NCBI GenBank assembly: GCA_035041965.1
Contig: JAPYMA010000337.1
Coordinates: 1 to 64,000 of the forward strand
DNA length: 64,000 nucleotides
Reading direction: 5' to 3'
Origin: Anisakis pegreffii
Taxonomy: Eukaryota; Nematoda; Chromadorea; Rhabditida; Anisakidae
The translations under genes were made by a program, and so were the position numbers. Below are positions 26,999 to 40,050 of this stretch, piece after piece; positions within the stretch are counted from its first letter, which is position 1; each line of letters opens with the position of its first letter. The notes under the pieces are model-generated. The model did no database searches, had not been told where the DNA came from, and saw only the letters and a program-made list of their open reading frames with translations.

Positions 26999-27160
26999 TC
27001 TGTTTTCCTCTAAAAATTACTCATCAATAGAGCACAAAAATTGTTTGTTACCATAACATCAGCCGTTACATTTAAAAATCAACTAGTACCATTAAGCAAT
27101 AACGTCCTCGTTTGAGTGCTATTATGTGCCTATCATTTACAAATACAAAATCATTCGAGG

Positions 27161-27580
27161 ATTTTGCCTAGTTCAAAAGTTATAGGTTAATTTTTAATAC
27201 TATATCATTCAACTGAGTAATCGCCAAGCCCTATATCATGTGTACCGCATTCGATCTACCAGTGTGCTCGGATTTGATAAGTAAGGTTATAATCTGTTGA
27301 TATCGTTGAATAGCTGAGATTCTCAGCTTTCAGAATTATATACATGTTGTCGAGCGATTTTGCCTACTTCAAAAGTTATAGGTTAATTTTTAATACTATA
27401 TCATTCAGCTGAGTAATCGCCAAGCCCTATATCATGTGTACCGCATTCGATCTACCTGTGTGCTCAGATTTGATCAGTAAGGTTATAATCTGTTGATATC
27501 CTTGAATAGCTGAGATTCTCAGCTTTCAGAACAATAGATATGTTGTTGAGCGATTTTGCCTAATTCAAAAGTTATAGCTT
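27161..27580. repeat. 196-bp tandem repeat, 2.1 copies
   Basis: The motif attttgccta.ttcaaaagttata recurs at 27161, 27357 and 27553, a period of exactly 196 bases. The two full copies differ at only a few positions. The third copy is cut after about 28 bases, where the TG/TATG simple repeat starts. No coding potential. Confidence 0.93.
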
Positions 27581-28760
27581 ATGCATGTGTGTATGTGTGT
27601 ATATGTGTATATGTGTGTATGTGTATGTGTGCATGTATGTATGTATGTGTGTATGTGTGTATTTATGTGTGTATGTATGTGTGTATGTGAGTATATTTGT
27701 GTATGTGTGTATGTGTGTATATGTGTGTATGTGTATGTGTGTATATGTGTGTATGTGTATGTGTGTATATGTGTATATGTGTGTATGTGTATGTGTGTAT
27801 ATGTGTATATGTGTGTATGTGTATGTGTGTATATGTGTATATGTGTGTATGTGTATGTGTGTATATGTGTATATGTGTGTATGTGTATGTGTGTATATGT
27901 GTATATGTGTGTATGTGTATGTGTGTATATGTATATGTGTGTATGTGTATGTGTGTATATGTGTATATGTGTGTATGTGTATGTATGTATATGTGTATAT
28001 GTGTATGTGTATGTGTGCATGTATGTGTGTATGTGAGTATTTATGTGTGTATGTATGTGTGTATGTGAGTATATGTGTATGTATGTGTATGTGTGTACAT
28101 GTATGTACGTGTGTATATGTGTATATGTGTGTATATGTGTATGTGTGCATGTATATATGTATGCGTGTATGTGAGTATATGTGTATGTATGTATGTGAGT
28201 ATATGTGTATGTGTGTATGTGAGTATATGTATGTGTGTATGTGAGTATATGTGTATGTGTGTATGTGAAAATATGTATGTGTGTATGTGAAAATATGTAT
28301 GTGTGTATGTGAGTATATGTATGTGTGTATATGAGTATATGTGTATGTATGTATGTGAGTATATGTGTATGTGTGCATGTATATATGTATGTGTGTATGT
28401 GAGTATATGTGTATGTATGTATGTGAGTATATGTGTATGTATGTATGTGAGTATATGTGTATGTGTGTATGTGAGTATATGTATGTGTGTATGTGAGTAT
28501 ATGTATGTGTGTATGTGAAAATATGTATGTGTATGTGAGTATATGTATGTGTGTATATGAGTATATGTGTATGTATGTGTATGCGCGCATGTGTGTATAT
28601 GTACATGTGTATAGTATGTTTTTGTGCATGTGTGTACGTGTGAATATGTATATGTGTGCATGTGTGTATATGTATGTGTGTATATGTCTGTATGTGTTTA
28701 TGTGTGCACATATGTCTGTGTGTGTTTTTGTGTATGTGTTTATGTGTGTGCGTATGGTTG
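27580..28760. repeat. Long TG/TATG compound simple repeat (about 1.2 kb)
   Basis: Almost the whole stretch consists of tg, tatg and tgtatg units, with higher-order blocks of about 34 bases (tgtgtatatgtgtatatgtgtgtatgtgtatg) repeated at 27720-27990 and another pattern built on gtgagtatatgtgtatg at 28020-28560. All six frames stay open for long distances because the repeat has few stop codons; the resulting Cys/Val/Tyr or His/Thr/Tyr peptides are not genes. Confidence 0.97.
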
Positions 28761-30930
28761 AAGGTTGTGATCAGTATTGGAGAATTGTGCAAAGTCAAAT
28801 GAATCAAAAAGAATTAAATGGAAATTTTAATAGAACCAAAAAATGAGGCAAATCAACATTCGAGGACAGAAAGGTGAAATGAACAAGAGTTTTGTGCGGG
28901 TTTCGAGAAGTGGATATTTGTTTAATGATACTGTGCATGTGCTGTGTTTAGTTAACAATGTATGTACGTTAACAAACAAACAACAATGACTACTTGACGC
29001 ATGCTTTTTGAAGGCATGTGTCTTACTGCAAGTATGGATCTGTCAATATATCTATCTATCTATCTCGTAAACTACATCCATTCCCGATCTCCCTATTCAT
29101 CGCAAAACAGTGGCAGTTGTCTTGTTTCTATCGATTTGTTGCAACTCTATGGAATGAATGCTATAAGCGTTACCGCTAGCACATCACAACAATCGCCTAT
29201 GCGTGAGCCGCATCCTGGAAATACGCCAAGCACAAACAAGTCATCCATCCATCTATTTCGATGCTTTTACTGGGATGCATCTCGAGGATAGTTGGTAATG
29301 TGCGGGCGAGTGTATGACATACATGCATGTATAAACAACATTCGTCGTATATGTGTGCATGAACGTGGTCAATGTCGCGCTATGATTTGAATGCATATGA
29401 AATCACCTAAATGATGTTTATTCCATGCTATTTACTGCTTCACTCAGTCAATTGCACATTTACGTACCTTGCATTAAACTCTTGATCAATTTCATTTCAA
29501 TTTCATTTCTATCACATAGATCACTACTGTTTTCGTTTGCAGTCTGTTACCGTTCAATTAATCCACCTTGGGGATTCGCTTTTAACTTGCCTTGTTTAGT
29601 GACTTACCCAGTCCGAGTATAACAACACTTGAAGTCTTTGCATAACGGAAGCGAGGGACAACCTTTTGAATGAGAATAGAATGAATGGTAAAAGTAAAAG
29701 GACTGATGTGATATTTCACTCATGACAAGAATCGGCTATTCGCTATTTCCTTATTGACAGCGGGATAGCGCGCTACCTTTTCCATATAGCAGATATTTGT
29801 AGCGAAATCTTCCACTACATCAATTTTTTTAATGTCATAAAATCGTGAAAATTTGCGTGACTTTCTTTGGCTAGCGTTTGAGCAAGGCACTTTTTTTGAG
29901 ACTTCCGCTAAGTCGTTACTTTTCATGTGCAAGTGGAATGTTTATTTTTCTCAACATCAAGAAACATATTTTCGCTCTATCACTGATGAGTGCGCAGTTC
30001 AAATTTCTTGTACTTTTACTCGTCTTAACGGGTCAGAGTTGAATTTTCAATCGTATCTCGAATACTCGCTATAAGTATACCACTAGCACTCGGTTTGAGA
30101 TCCCTGAGCTGTGTGACATCAAATGAACTAGGCGACAGTGCAATGATGCTTTCTTCATTTTTGTTCGCGCTAGGAAAGGATATGAATGATATTTTTATGC
30201 ATAATAATGTGCAGTAAAGTTCGCTGGGAATGATTACAATATGCGAATGTACTGAACCAACTGCTGCTGAGGAAGAGAGAAGGGTTGAAAAAAAAGAGGA
30301 AAAAAAATCAAATTATATACATTGCCATACAGGGAGAACGATATCAAGTGTTTTAGTCGTATGATACCTGAATCAATAAAATGGGAATGAATAAAATTAG
30401 CTGGGTAAAGAACCTTCTTCTTTCGATTTCTCTGGCTCGTCTTGTCAAGTAGTAGGCGTGATTTGAACTGAGATATGAATCCTATCTCACATGGTGGAAT
30501 TGATCGGAGTCTGCATTTAAATTCGGAGCAATTATGAATATTGATAGTCTCTCGTGGTACATGGATACGTCGAATATTCCACATTGCCTCTTGGAAATAA
30601 ATATGTATATCTTCTTCGAACATTTCAAATGGCACTACTAACGTAGTGTTTATCACCGTATAGACCAGAGGGAAGAGGCGTATTCTAGGATTGGGCAAAT
30701 TTATTGTTGTGTACATTGCTTAGTAGGGATAAGCTGAACAGTTTCAATATAACTGATGCTCTGTTGTTAGTTTTTTTACCTTTGCTGGAAATATGATGAT
30801 GGAATTTTAAAGTTAGGTTGATTATGACGTCTTGATCTTGGATGAATGAGGAGAGAGCTAATTCTTGGTTCTGAATGTTGGGGGCTTATTAGGATTGTTC
30901 TTACCAATTCTAATCAATTTCGTTTGTTCT
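28761..30930. other. Repeat-rich gap, no gene seen
   Basis: Holds a short (TATC)n run near 29046-29066 and low-value ORFs only. A stretch at 29735-29915 contains tagcgcgctac and ccgctaag motifs like those of the hAT-type element at 57407, and may be a decayed relative. The minus frame 30234-30716 could be the decayed 3' part of the LINE that follows, but I could not align it convincingly. Confidence 0.45.
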
Positions 30931-30959
30931 GAAGCTAGCAGATAAAGCCAATATAATGA

Positions 30960-31650
30960 CTAATGGTGATTATATATAGTTTGTAAATTGTTGGAAAACG
31001 TGAAGACCATAACATCACCTGCGAAAACGACGCGTATTGAGTCTGGAAAAAGACACTCTGGAAGTCCTCTAATAAGAATAATAAAGTGAAGGGTTTCCAG
31101 AACGGAACCTTGAGGAACACCGCTGCTGGTGTGTTCTGATGAAGTGAATGAATCACCAACTTGGATTGATTGAAAATGGTTCATAAGAAAGTCTCGGATC
31201 CAATTGGACAGGCAACCTCGTATGCCATATGCTTGTAATTTTAAGGATAATTTAGGTATAGAGACCAAATGAAACGCTTTTTTATAATCGAAATATGTGG
31301 TGTCGATGTAGCCTCCTTCGTCTAAATGAGATACCCAATTTTGCTAGGATCGTAGTGAATGATTGATGTTCTGTCGAGAAAGCCACGCTAGAAAGGAGAA
31401 AACAACTCATTCATTGTTAAATGCTTTGTCAGTTTGACTGCAGTTAGCAGGTCAATAAAATGAGTAGGTAGTTTGATGGATTCATTACTTTTTTTCAATT
31501 TATAAGGTATGATGATCGCTGATTTGCATCTTAAGGTGACTGAACCAACCGATACAATCAAAACGATCCAGAATTTTAGATGAAATGCTCAGCGTGTGAA
31601 TGATCTTTAGAAGGGAACGAGAAAGTGTAATGTGGGCTGCTGCCAGCTGA
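30960..31650 (-). mobile_element. Decayed non-LTR (LINE) reverse transcriptase fragment
   Basis: Minus-strand translation gives a recognisable LINE reverse transcriptase core: FDYKKAFHLVSIPKL (the usual D.SKAFD.V.H..L), then YGIRGCLSNWIRDFL, then SSGVPQGSVL, and finally FAGD where the catalytic FADD/YADD should be. Upstream (31320-31640) the frame shifts and decays, but remnants such as GFLDRTS remain. The loss of one catalytic aspartate, the frame breaks and the lack of an endonuclease region show a dead, truncated copy. The clade (Jockey, CR1 or RTE) cannot be fixed from this much. Confidence 0.85.
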
Positions 31651-31829
31651 TTGCTTTTGAGTTTTGAGTTTTGTTGTCGTCGCTTGGTTATTGTTGAAGT
31701 TTGTTTTTGTTGCTGGTTCGTGTGTATCGTTGAAGTGCTTTTTGTTGCTGAAGGATATTTTTGATTGCTTGCGTTATGAGATTTTTTCCAAACGAATCAG
31801 CAGCTTGATCGCAATTATTAAAGGAAGAG

Positions 31830-32028
31830 ATAACGATTAGCGGAACAATTTTGATGAGCAGCGTTTCAGCGAAAATTATCGCTACTTTTTTCGGTTAGCG
31901 GCACTTTTAGCGAACATTTTTCGCTAATTTTCCGTCAGCGTCGCTAATAGCGATTTATATTCAGCGGAATAAAAATATTTTTTAGCGAAATAGCGCAGCC
32001 ACTTTTTTTAGTAGTGTGCCCACCACTG
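31830..32028. mobile_element. hAT-like MITE fragment (one terminus visible)
   Basis: The region is rich in tagcg and agcggaa words and ends in gtgtgcccaccactg (32014-32028), close to the terminal inverted repeat of the 79-bp element at 57407-57485. The inner words agcggaat, tagcgaa and tagcgc are shared in the same order. No matching left terminus was found, so it is probably truncated. Confidence 0.45.
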
Positions 32029-35000
32029 AGTAGAACAATACCTGATGCTATACAATTTGAGAAATGATAACTGCCGATCCAGAATTAGAGCCTAATTGTC
32101 ACACGTTATCAAAGTGCTAAGCTCCAATTAAGTTGTAGACTCACTTTCCACGGCGCAGACAATGATATTTTTGTTTCGAATTCAGTATTGTATCGTATTA
32201 CGCTTCAAAATTCGTTTGTAAACGGATTTATTGAATGCGCGTGAACGTCTTCAGGGATTTATTTTTGTTGCTTTTAAATTAGTTGCAATGCATTTATAGC
32301 TGCATTTTAGCAAACAGTATGTTCTATTAGCAGTGGAATGACATTAGCTCCATCATTTTAAATAACCTACCTGGCTTTCTTCAGAGGCGGCCGAATTTCA
32401 CAAAGAATATGGAAAGCAATCATTTCGGATCAAGTAAATCTGAAAAAGCCCTGTGAAATCTGAGAAATCAGAAAAGACTTGTACAAAACGATCATTTTTG
32501 ATTTTTGCGCATTTTTAGATCATTGTTTTAGAAATTTTACTGTCGTGTTTTCCCTGCCCATCCCCCTAAATTCCTCTCTGAGATGAACACTTCTCGTATA
32601 CGGATAGATCAATGAGAAATGAATTAATTTTTTTGCAAATTCAACTCGAATTCTAATTGTGCTGCGAGAACGAGTGCTTTTTATAACGACTCTCAACGCT
32701 TCCCACTTTTGTTTCGTCACTGCTGCGCTATCTCTTCAGCTCTTATTAACTGGCGTTCTCTATCTTAATTAAATTAAATCTTGTGCACACATGATGAGAT
32801 AAACAGCAGCAGATTGCTAAGCACCATATAATGTTCAGATAAACTGCTACTACTTCATCACATCTGTATCCACTCGATTTTTGATTTCTCAAACACATTT
32901 ATGAGAAAACAAAAACGCTTTGTGGTGGTCACATAAATGAGTGAGTGATCTAACTCACGCATTACAAATCACAATAACATAGCGTCGTTCACTGATCACG
33001 TTCAACTTTATTTCGATTTGCTATTCCAATTTCTTCTAACAATTATTGCTCTGTCAGTAGTTTCTCTTATCTCAATAGATTTTTCGCAGTCTATTTTTGG
33101 GGAAGTGAACGTGACTTTTAGCTGTAAACCGTTTTTCTTGTCTCTGCTTCTCGCTTTCTTTCGCATTCGCTTTCTTAGGTGCATCATCTGTAAGTTTTCA
33201 TTGCTTAAGTTGCTCGATTTTTTAAACTTCATTGAGTGAACATTAGAAATGTCTGCAACAACACATATTCTCTATTCTGAAATTGAGATCATTAAGTACT
33301 TCAACACAGTGGACATTCTTTTTTCCGTAAATACATTCAACCGCTTCACGAATGAGCCACTTTCGAATGCTTGAAAAAGCGGTCAACAGCAGCATGTTGA
33401 TATCAATAACGTCCTGTTGTTGGCCACTCTAGCCTTTTCACTACAATTGTTCCATCGACACTAACACTTCAAACGACACGTTCAGATCACCTTGTTGTTG
33501 GTGTATGTGGCTAGATAATACCGACAGAAATAAAGAGAGAGCAAAGCGAAACCCATTATTATTATCACCGTCGTATTTTATCACCATCCTCTTGTGCTAT
33601 TCATGTTGCATGTAGCGTTCTATGCGAACGCAAGCTATTTTTCACAGGTCACGCTCGAAGCGCACAACAATTTCATCAGTAGGCAATTTGTTTTTCTCAT
33701 CCATTTCAATATGCTACCAAATTTGTTGACAACGGAATATTACAACCTGAGTATGAAAAGAAAAAACGAGACACACATCAAAGTATACGATGTTTCAAGC
33801 TGCTACAATTTAAGCTCGTACTCACCGGTTGAGTGATACACAACTGTGATATCAACTCATATGATAAAAAGTGTTTCATATGTTGTTGTCACTGTAGTTT
33901 ATACCTTCATTCTAATCATTTGATTGAAAAAAGATTTATTTATTAGAAGCGATATATCCAGAAAATTGAAAATTTAAAAAAAAATTCATTTCAAGGTGAA
34001 TAATTCTGCCAATTCGAAAAATATGCCACAAAATGAAAGCAAAAGTGAAGATTACGAGACTCGAGTCTATCAAACCATCACCACCCACTGAACCATGACG
34101 ACCGATTGTAAATTGCTTTAAGGCAATGCTTTAAGAGACTAACTGATTTAGACTCATTTATTTTCCTCGGAAGGACATAGGGCAGAGAAATAAAAAGTGA
34201 TTGTTAATCATCATGATGAACCTTATAGTCTGATATAGGTCTCGTTTGGAATCTCCATAATGTTTCGTGCCGTCCCGTTGTAGATATGTAATGTTGTCTA
34301 ATTCGAGCCTTTTCATCATCCATTCAAATTTCTGGAAATAAGCAAATATTGCGGTCACTATGATGAACAACCTCCGTGAATTTGCATTCGACGGCTGTCA
34401 TGAATAAATGTGGTCATTTTCATGCATGTCGTTTTATGATTGAAATTCTGTCACAACAATTTTGATAGATGACTAGAGAAGTTTGAAGCGGAAAAGAAAT
34501 GCAGCAAACATGCGTGGAACGTTAATAAAATATCGATAAAATGTCAGCTATTACCGCGTTGCCAGGTAAAACGGAATAGAAAAGAACCATACATAATGGT
34601 TGACAATTTCGTCTTAAAATGTCAAGTGCACTCTCGATTTTCAGGTGACTCCATCATCTTGAATACTCAAAACTGTCCAGTCAACAAATAAACTATTGAG
34701 GAAAAAGAATAATGATATCGAATAAACGATCGATTAATGTCGTTCAAGAAAACAGAAATTACTGCCGAATAGTACAGCATTTTGTAGCACAGAAAGGATG
34801 CATCATTGTATATTTTGTGCGAGAGTTGCAATTTTGCAAATTTTCGATCGAGACTGTGAGCACCTCGCTGGTTGAGATTGTTGTCATTGTCGAGACTATT
34901 GTCGTCACTGAACTCAAAATTTAATTCATAAATCCAGCTGAACATATTTGTTTCATCGTCCACAGACCGATACTTTATTCATTTCAGCAGAGCTCTATGC

Positions 35001-35300
35001 TTAACCATTTTGATTCTTTGACATTTTCTTTTTTTCTCAGAGATTCATGTTAAAATCAACTAAATGATGTATTACAATTTTGATTTCTATTATGATTGGC
35101 TTTGTAAACACAAACACATGTATACAATCTTCTGTTGAACATCACTATCTGATAATGTCATTCTATTTACTCCGATTCACAGATAGATTCTTCGAGATGT
35201 TACTTTATTGTTCACGTGTTATCACTGTGTATTGCCAAGTTGATGCCATCTTGCGAACATTCTCCGTTAAACGACAAAAGTTTGTTATTGTTAAAAGGAA
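32029..35300. other. Intergenic region, no gene seen
   Basis: AT-rich with scattered short ORFs on both strands, none with a recognisable family, matching splice sites or a plausible coding bias. Probably contains the promoter of the MAGUK gene at its right end. Confidence 0.5.
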
Positions 35301-35320
35301 GTGACGTTGTTTATGATTAC

Positions 35321-35351
35321 AGTTCGGTCTATTGTTGGCGTGTTGAAGGGA
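35321..35351 (+). promoter_or_regulatory. Candidate trans-splice acceptor of the MAGUK gene
   Basis: The acceptor tgattacag (AG at 35321-35322) lies 28 bases before the ATG at 35351. This spacing fits spliced-leader addition, though a cis-spliced upstream exon cannot be excluded. Confidence 0.4.
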
Positions 35352-38300
35352 TGGAAGGTGAGGTGGCCGAGCTGAAGTCAAATGCGGACAATTTAGCGCA
35401 ATGTCTGCATGCGCTCCTCAAACGGATTGAACAACTGGAAGGCTCAGCAGCGATACCGAAGCTTGATACATCTTACAGAATACGTCAATCAGCATCTCCA
35501 CCAGAGAGCGTTAATGAAGCAATCGATGGACTTCTCCAAACATCTCAAAAAGAGAAACATGAGTCGTCCGTTGATGCACCAGATCCTGACGTACAGGTTC
35601 GATAACTTTCATTATCAATGTCTGAACATTGTCTCGTCTTAATTACCGATTTGATTCGGTGAAGAGTTGAAAATACTAAAGAACACTGTCTTTGCTGCAA
35701 AGAAACACTCAAAGAAACTTGAACGCGCATTTGTACATTACTGCTAAAAATTGATCATGCCAAAACGTGGCGGTCGTTGCGGATGAAGGTTTGCGAAAAT
35801 TTTTAATCGTAGAATGAAACTCATTCCTGTGATACTATACGAATATTACATGTGATATCAGTATTATGATGTGGATGATAAAAATGGTACTTTGATGTGA
35901 ATGTAGAGCACAGATTTAACAACAGCTGCTCATATCTCACCCAACTTGACTGTTAATAACTCTTCAATTGAACACACGTCTAGTTATTTTTAGAGCCGGC
36001 GTTGTAAATTCATGTTTTTTTATCTAACTATATCCTATGCACTGTAAACAGCACAATGAAAAACAAAAACATTCGTCGAAACTCGTTGAGTTAAGCGACG
36101 TGTAATTGACAACGTGTTCTTTAACCATCACATTCGTCGATTGCTTAATTGTTTCACTCATTCACTTACATTCTCATCATTTATGGCTTTATGTCCAACT
36201 GTATTAATGTGTTTGTTCTCATTAGCAGATTATAATTTTTAGTTTTGCTATAATCAATTACTAGAATGACGATTGTCAGGAATGTCGTCATTATTTCAAA
36301 TATCATCGGAGATCGTTTAGAATCATTGAAATCGTAATCATTTAGACAGCACATTTTCAAGTCAGTATCGTTAGAACAAGAATTTCCATGCTGATTGTGA
36401 TGAAATAAATGTGCCAAATTTGTTGCTAACAGAGTCGGCCAGTGCACTGAACAATTGCGATCTTAATCAGAATGTAGCTGATCATTTGCTGCACCTGTTT
36501 ATTGATTCGAAGAATACGTTTAAAAGATTGCTTCTTTATGCACTCTGAATTCGAGCGAAAGTTTAGCTGACTGATAGTAAGTGTAGGAGAGATGCAGGTA
36601 GTACGCAATGAGACGATATCGGTCGATCCGGAGACGGGTCTCAAGAAGAGAACGGTTGTGACCGAGCGAGTGCTAACCACCAAAACCTTCCATGCGATCG
36701 CAGTTGATGGTGAACCACTAGTGAACGGGCATCTACTTGCATCTGCGTATGAAGCACGACTGGTCACTCTGCAACGTTCACCGTTCGAAGAAGTCGACTT
36801 CGATCGGCTCTGCGGTCAAATTGTAGTCACTCGTGTACGACCAGATTCTGAACTATCAAAGGTTCGTTCTTTGAGCCACAATGTTACTCGATAAGCAACA
36901 ATCACAAGTTTGAATTAGTCGAGTTCATCAATTCATTACCTTTTTATCTTCATCGCTCAAACACTTCAGTTGTGACGTGAAAATTGTCAAATTCAATTGC
37001 AGTGTTAGATATGTGATACACAATCAGTTCTTAATTCATTCGACGTTCGATCAAATTGTTCGATAGTTTTATAACGAAGAAAGCCATCTCTCCGTTTAGT
37101 TGTGTACACTTTATTAGCCGATCGCAAATCTGGTTAGCAGACTTGCAGAATGCATATTCTGTTTGGTGTAAATTGAAAACCAGATTGTTAGTCGGCGAAC
37201 TGACAATATGACATATATGTGTAGTTTATCAAACAGTTAGTTTATTGAGATTAAATGGTTATATCGTAGTGATAAACGTTCTATGATTCAGGATATTCAT
37301 GCAGGCGATACGATCGTAGAGGTGAATGGAGAGCCAGTTTCGGACGTCAAGAACCTGAATTCCCTTGAGGGCCCAGTTTCGTTAAAGCTCGTTCCAACAC
37401 CACTCTATCAAGCGCCATCTGTGAGTTCAACTTTAGGGATTTTTTCCTTCTCTCGATTCAATTCATTGGACGCACCAATAAAAATTGTTATCATTTTTAG
37501 TAATGAGCACATTGCAGCCGGTAGTCAGTATGTTGATCACATAGCGACACTTTAAAATGATTAAATGATTAATGCATCACAAGACTTCAGTTACTAGCAA
37601 ATTCGTCTTCATTGGTGACGTTTTGACTTATGTGAACTCGCATTTCATTTCCCAAGAATTTTCAGAATGTCTTTTGCTGATGGAAGAGTTTTGAATACGG
37701 TATCAAAAAAAACAGTTTGAAAATTGCAAATGTTCGCGTGAAGTAAGTGATGGGAGTATGGAACTGAATTAGCAAGGAAGACAATTGAATATACAGTTGA
37801 TCACCAGTGAAATGGAACTAACTGATCTAGTATAACTTATATTAATAATAACAAGTAGTACTTAAGCTTTTACCCAACACATTCAAACTTCGTGAATGAA
37901 GCAGTAATTGGTATTTGTATTTGTTGTTAATAGAACACTTCAATTGAAACAGCTATTGTGACGTGGATGATACGTGCTTCATAATGACTTGCTTCTTCAT
38001 CACTGATCTAAATTTTGATGGGCAATATTCAAAATTTTTATTCGCAATACATTTATTCAATGTTTGCCTTTCTTCTGTCCTCGGTTCATCAAGTCAACTC
38101 TTTGCTGGATGAAATGACCAACTGCAGGTTTTCTACCGAGCTTTAACTGACTATAACTCAGAAGTCGATGAGAATCTTCCACAAAAGTGGGCTGGACTAA
38201 ATGTAAAGAAAGGTGAAATTATTCAAGTGATTAGCAAAGACGACAGTTGGATGCAGGTATTTGACTGATCAGCGATAAATGACTTTACCACCTTTTTACG

Positions 38301-39979
38301 CGTGTTCTTTTGTTAGCGATGAGAAAATCAGTAGAAAAGAATGAATTCAGAAATGTGTACATTAATGATATCCGTGAAATAGTGCGCTGATGTGAAGCAT
38401 GCTGTCATGTGAACGATTTGCTCGTTACAACATTTCATTTCATTTCCAATCATATTAAATTTCGTTCTCATGCGTATGGATCGGCGCTCCTCCTTGAAGC
38501 TAACTAACAATAAGTATATTGCTGACAAACACTCAATGAATAAACGTTAATGTGTCGAAAGAGAACAAAAAGTATAAGATGATAATAACTTGTGCAATGA
38601 GTTTTATAATGGAATAATTCCACGTTTTTTTTTTCCCGAAAGAATCGTTTTGATTTTTCCTCGTGCATTTCTATGGAATGGTTTGTTTGAGTAATACAAT
38701 AATTGTAATTGATGTGCGATCGTTGAAGGCACGTAAAGTGAACGACATTTCACGAGTGGGTTTGGTACCAGCGAACCAACCGATTGAACGGGTTGGTATG
38801 CTCACTCCGTATGGACGTCGAGTACTGGTGCTGCTTGGAGTACCTGGTGTTGGTAGACGAACGATTAAGTCGATGCTTCTTTCACACTTACCACAATACT
38901 TTGCCACCGTTGCTCCATGTCAGCTCTTCATTTATTTCGTTTCCATTTATTGTTTTTATGTAATCGCTGACGTGCAGCTCTCAATCAACTTCAATCTGAT
39001 CTATGACTTCAGTCACATCTCGTGCACCAAAGAGCGGTGAACAAGAGGGCCGAGAGTATTACTTCCGTACAAAAGAAGAACTACTTCAAAAGATTCGTGC
39101 AGGTGATATGATCGAATGGGGTGAACTCGATAATCATATTTATGGAACAAGGTGATTTGTGCCATCTGCAATAATAACGAATATTTTGCTTGCTTGTGTT
39201 AATAATTGCTCAAGTGCAGATTCGTAGAATGTGTTATTTCAGTGCTGAAACAGTACGCGCATGTGTACGTGGTGGACGTGTGTGTGTGTTGGATTGTGCA
39301 CCGCAGGCACTGAACTATTTATATAACGGTGAATTTATGCCATTCGTGGTCGTTATCGCACCGCCAGAGTTGGAAGAGTTACGTCAAATTAATTCGTTGA
39401 GATCGAATCCTCGAACTGAAGAGCAAATGAAAACGACCATTGAAGAAAATAAAAAGCTTATGTCGCGTGAATATGCGAAAATGTTCCATTTAGTAATAAC
39501 AAACAGGAATACTGACGTCACATTCAAGAGGTTTGCATTTTTGCCGTTCACGCTCTAGTCCAAAAAGAATAGTCGTCTTCTCATACGCTAACGTACTCCT
39601 CTGAGCACAGTTTTTTCAAGTGATAACACTACTTTCTAGAAAAAAAACTATTGACATTTCAAGGCCTTTTTCGGTTGGTATTTTTATTTCCATGTTTCAT
39701 TATTCATTAAACCGTAAACTTGCACAATATTCATCACGTACGCATTCCAAATTAATCATTATCCCTCTCAAAGAACTTTCACTGAATACAAAGTAAATCC
39801 ACAAAAATGTTGAATGCACACCGCTATCGTTCTGCAGGTGGGCACTTAGAATTGTTATTGGTATTAGCACCCTCATCCTATTTTCCGAAACAAAACATTC
39901 TTATGTCTACAGGTTGATGGACGCACTGTACGATCTGAAGAATGAAATTCAATGGGTACCCGGAAGCTGGCTATGTTGA
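35351..39979 (+). CDS. p55/MPP-type MAGUK (coiled coil, PDZ, SH3, guanylate kinase), 483 aa
   Basis: A membrane-associated scaffold; its guanylate-kinase-like domain is a protein-binding fold in this family. Predicted exons: 35351-35596, 36598-36861, 37292-37420, 38128-38256, 38729-38918, 39013-39151, 39243-39530 and 39913-39979. Residues 1-82 are a charged heptad-like segment with no L27 domain. A degenerate PDZ spans about 128-208, ending DIHAGDTIVEVNGEPV and SLKLVP. SH3 spans about 214-270 (VFYRALTDYNSEVDENLP, KKGEIIQVISKDDSWMQ, RVGLVPAN). Guanylate kinase spans about 285-483: VLVLLGVPGVGRRTIK, FTSRAPKSGEQEGREYYF, EFMPFVVVIAPPELEELR, and WVPGSWLC at the end. GVGRR and FMPFVVVIAPPELE resemble MPP2/MPP6. 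The PDZ lacks a normal carboxylate-binding PLG loop (SPFEEVDF there), and the hook between SH3 and GK is very short. The acceptor of exon 2 is uncertain by a few codons. Confidence 0.92.
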
Positions 39980-40044
39980 ATGTAAAGATAGATATGAATA
40001 TGTCCAAATAGACCCATAGAACATTATGGGCCACCGACTAAATG

Positions 40045-40050
40045 AATAAA
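40045..40050 (+). terminator. Poly(A) signal AATAAA of the MAGUK gene
   Basis: AATAAA lies 66 bases after the stop at 39979; a second AATAAA follows near 40113. Confidence 0.55.

Noticed and set aside
27565..28846. Long ORFs on both strands, up to 411 codons, rich in His/Thr/Tyr or Cys/Val/Tyr
   Set aside because: They are translations of the TG/TATG simple repeat, open in all frames because of its composition; no family resemblance and no splice or start context.
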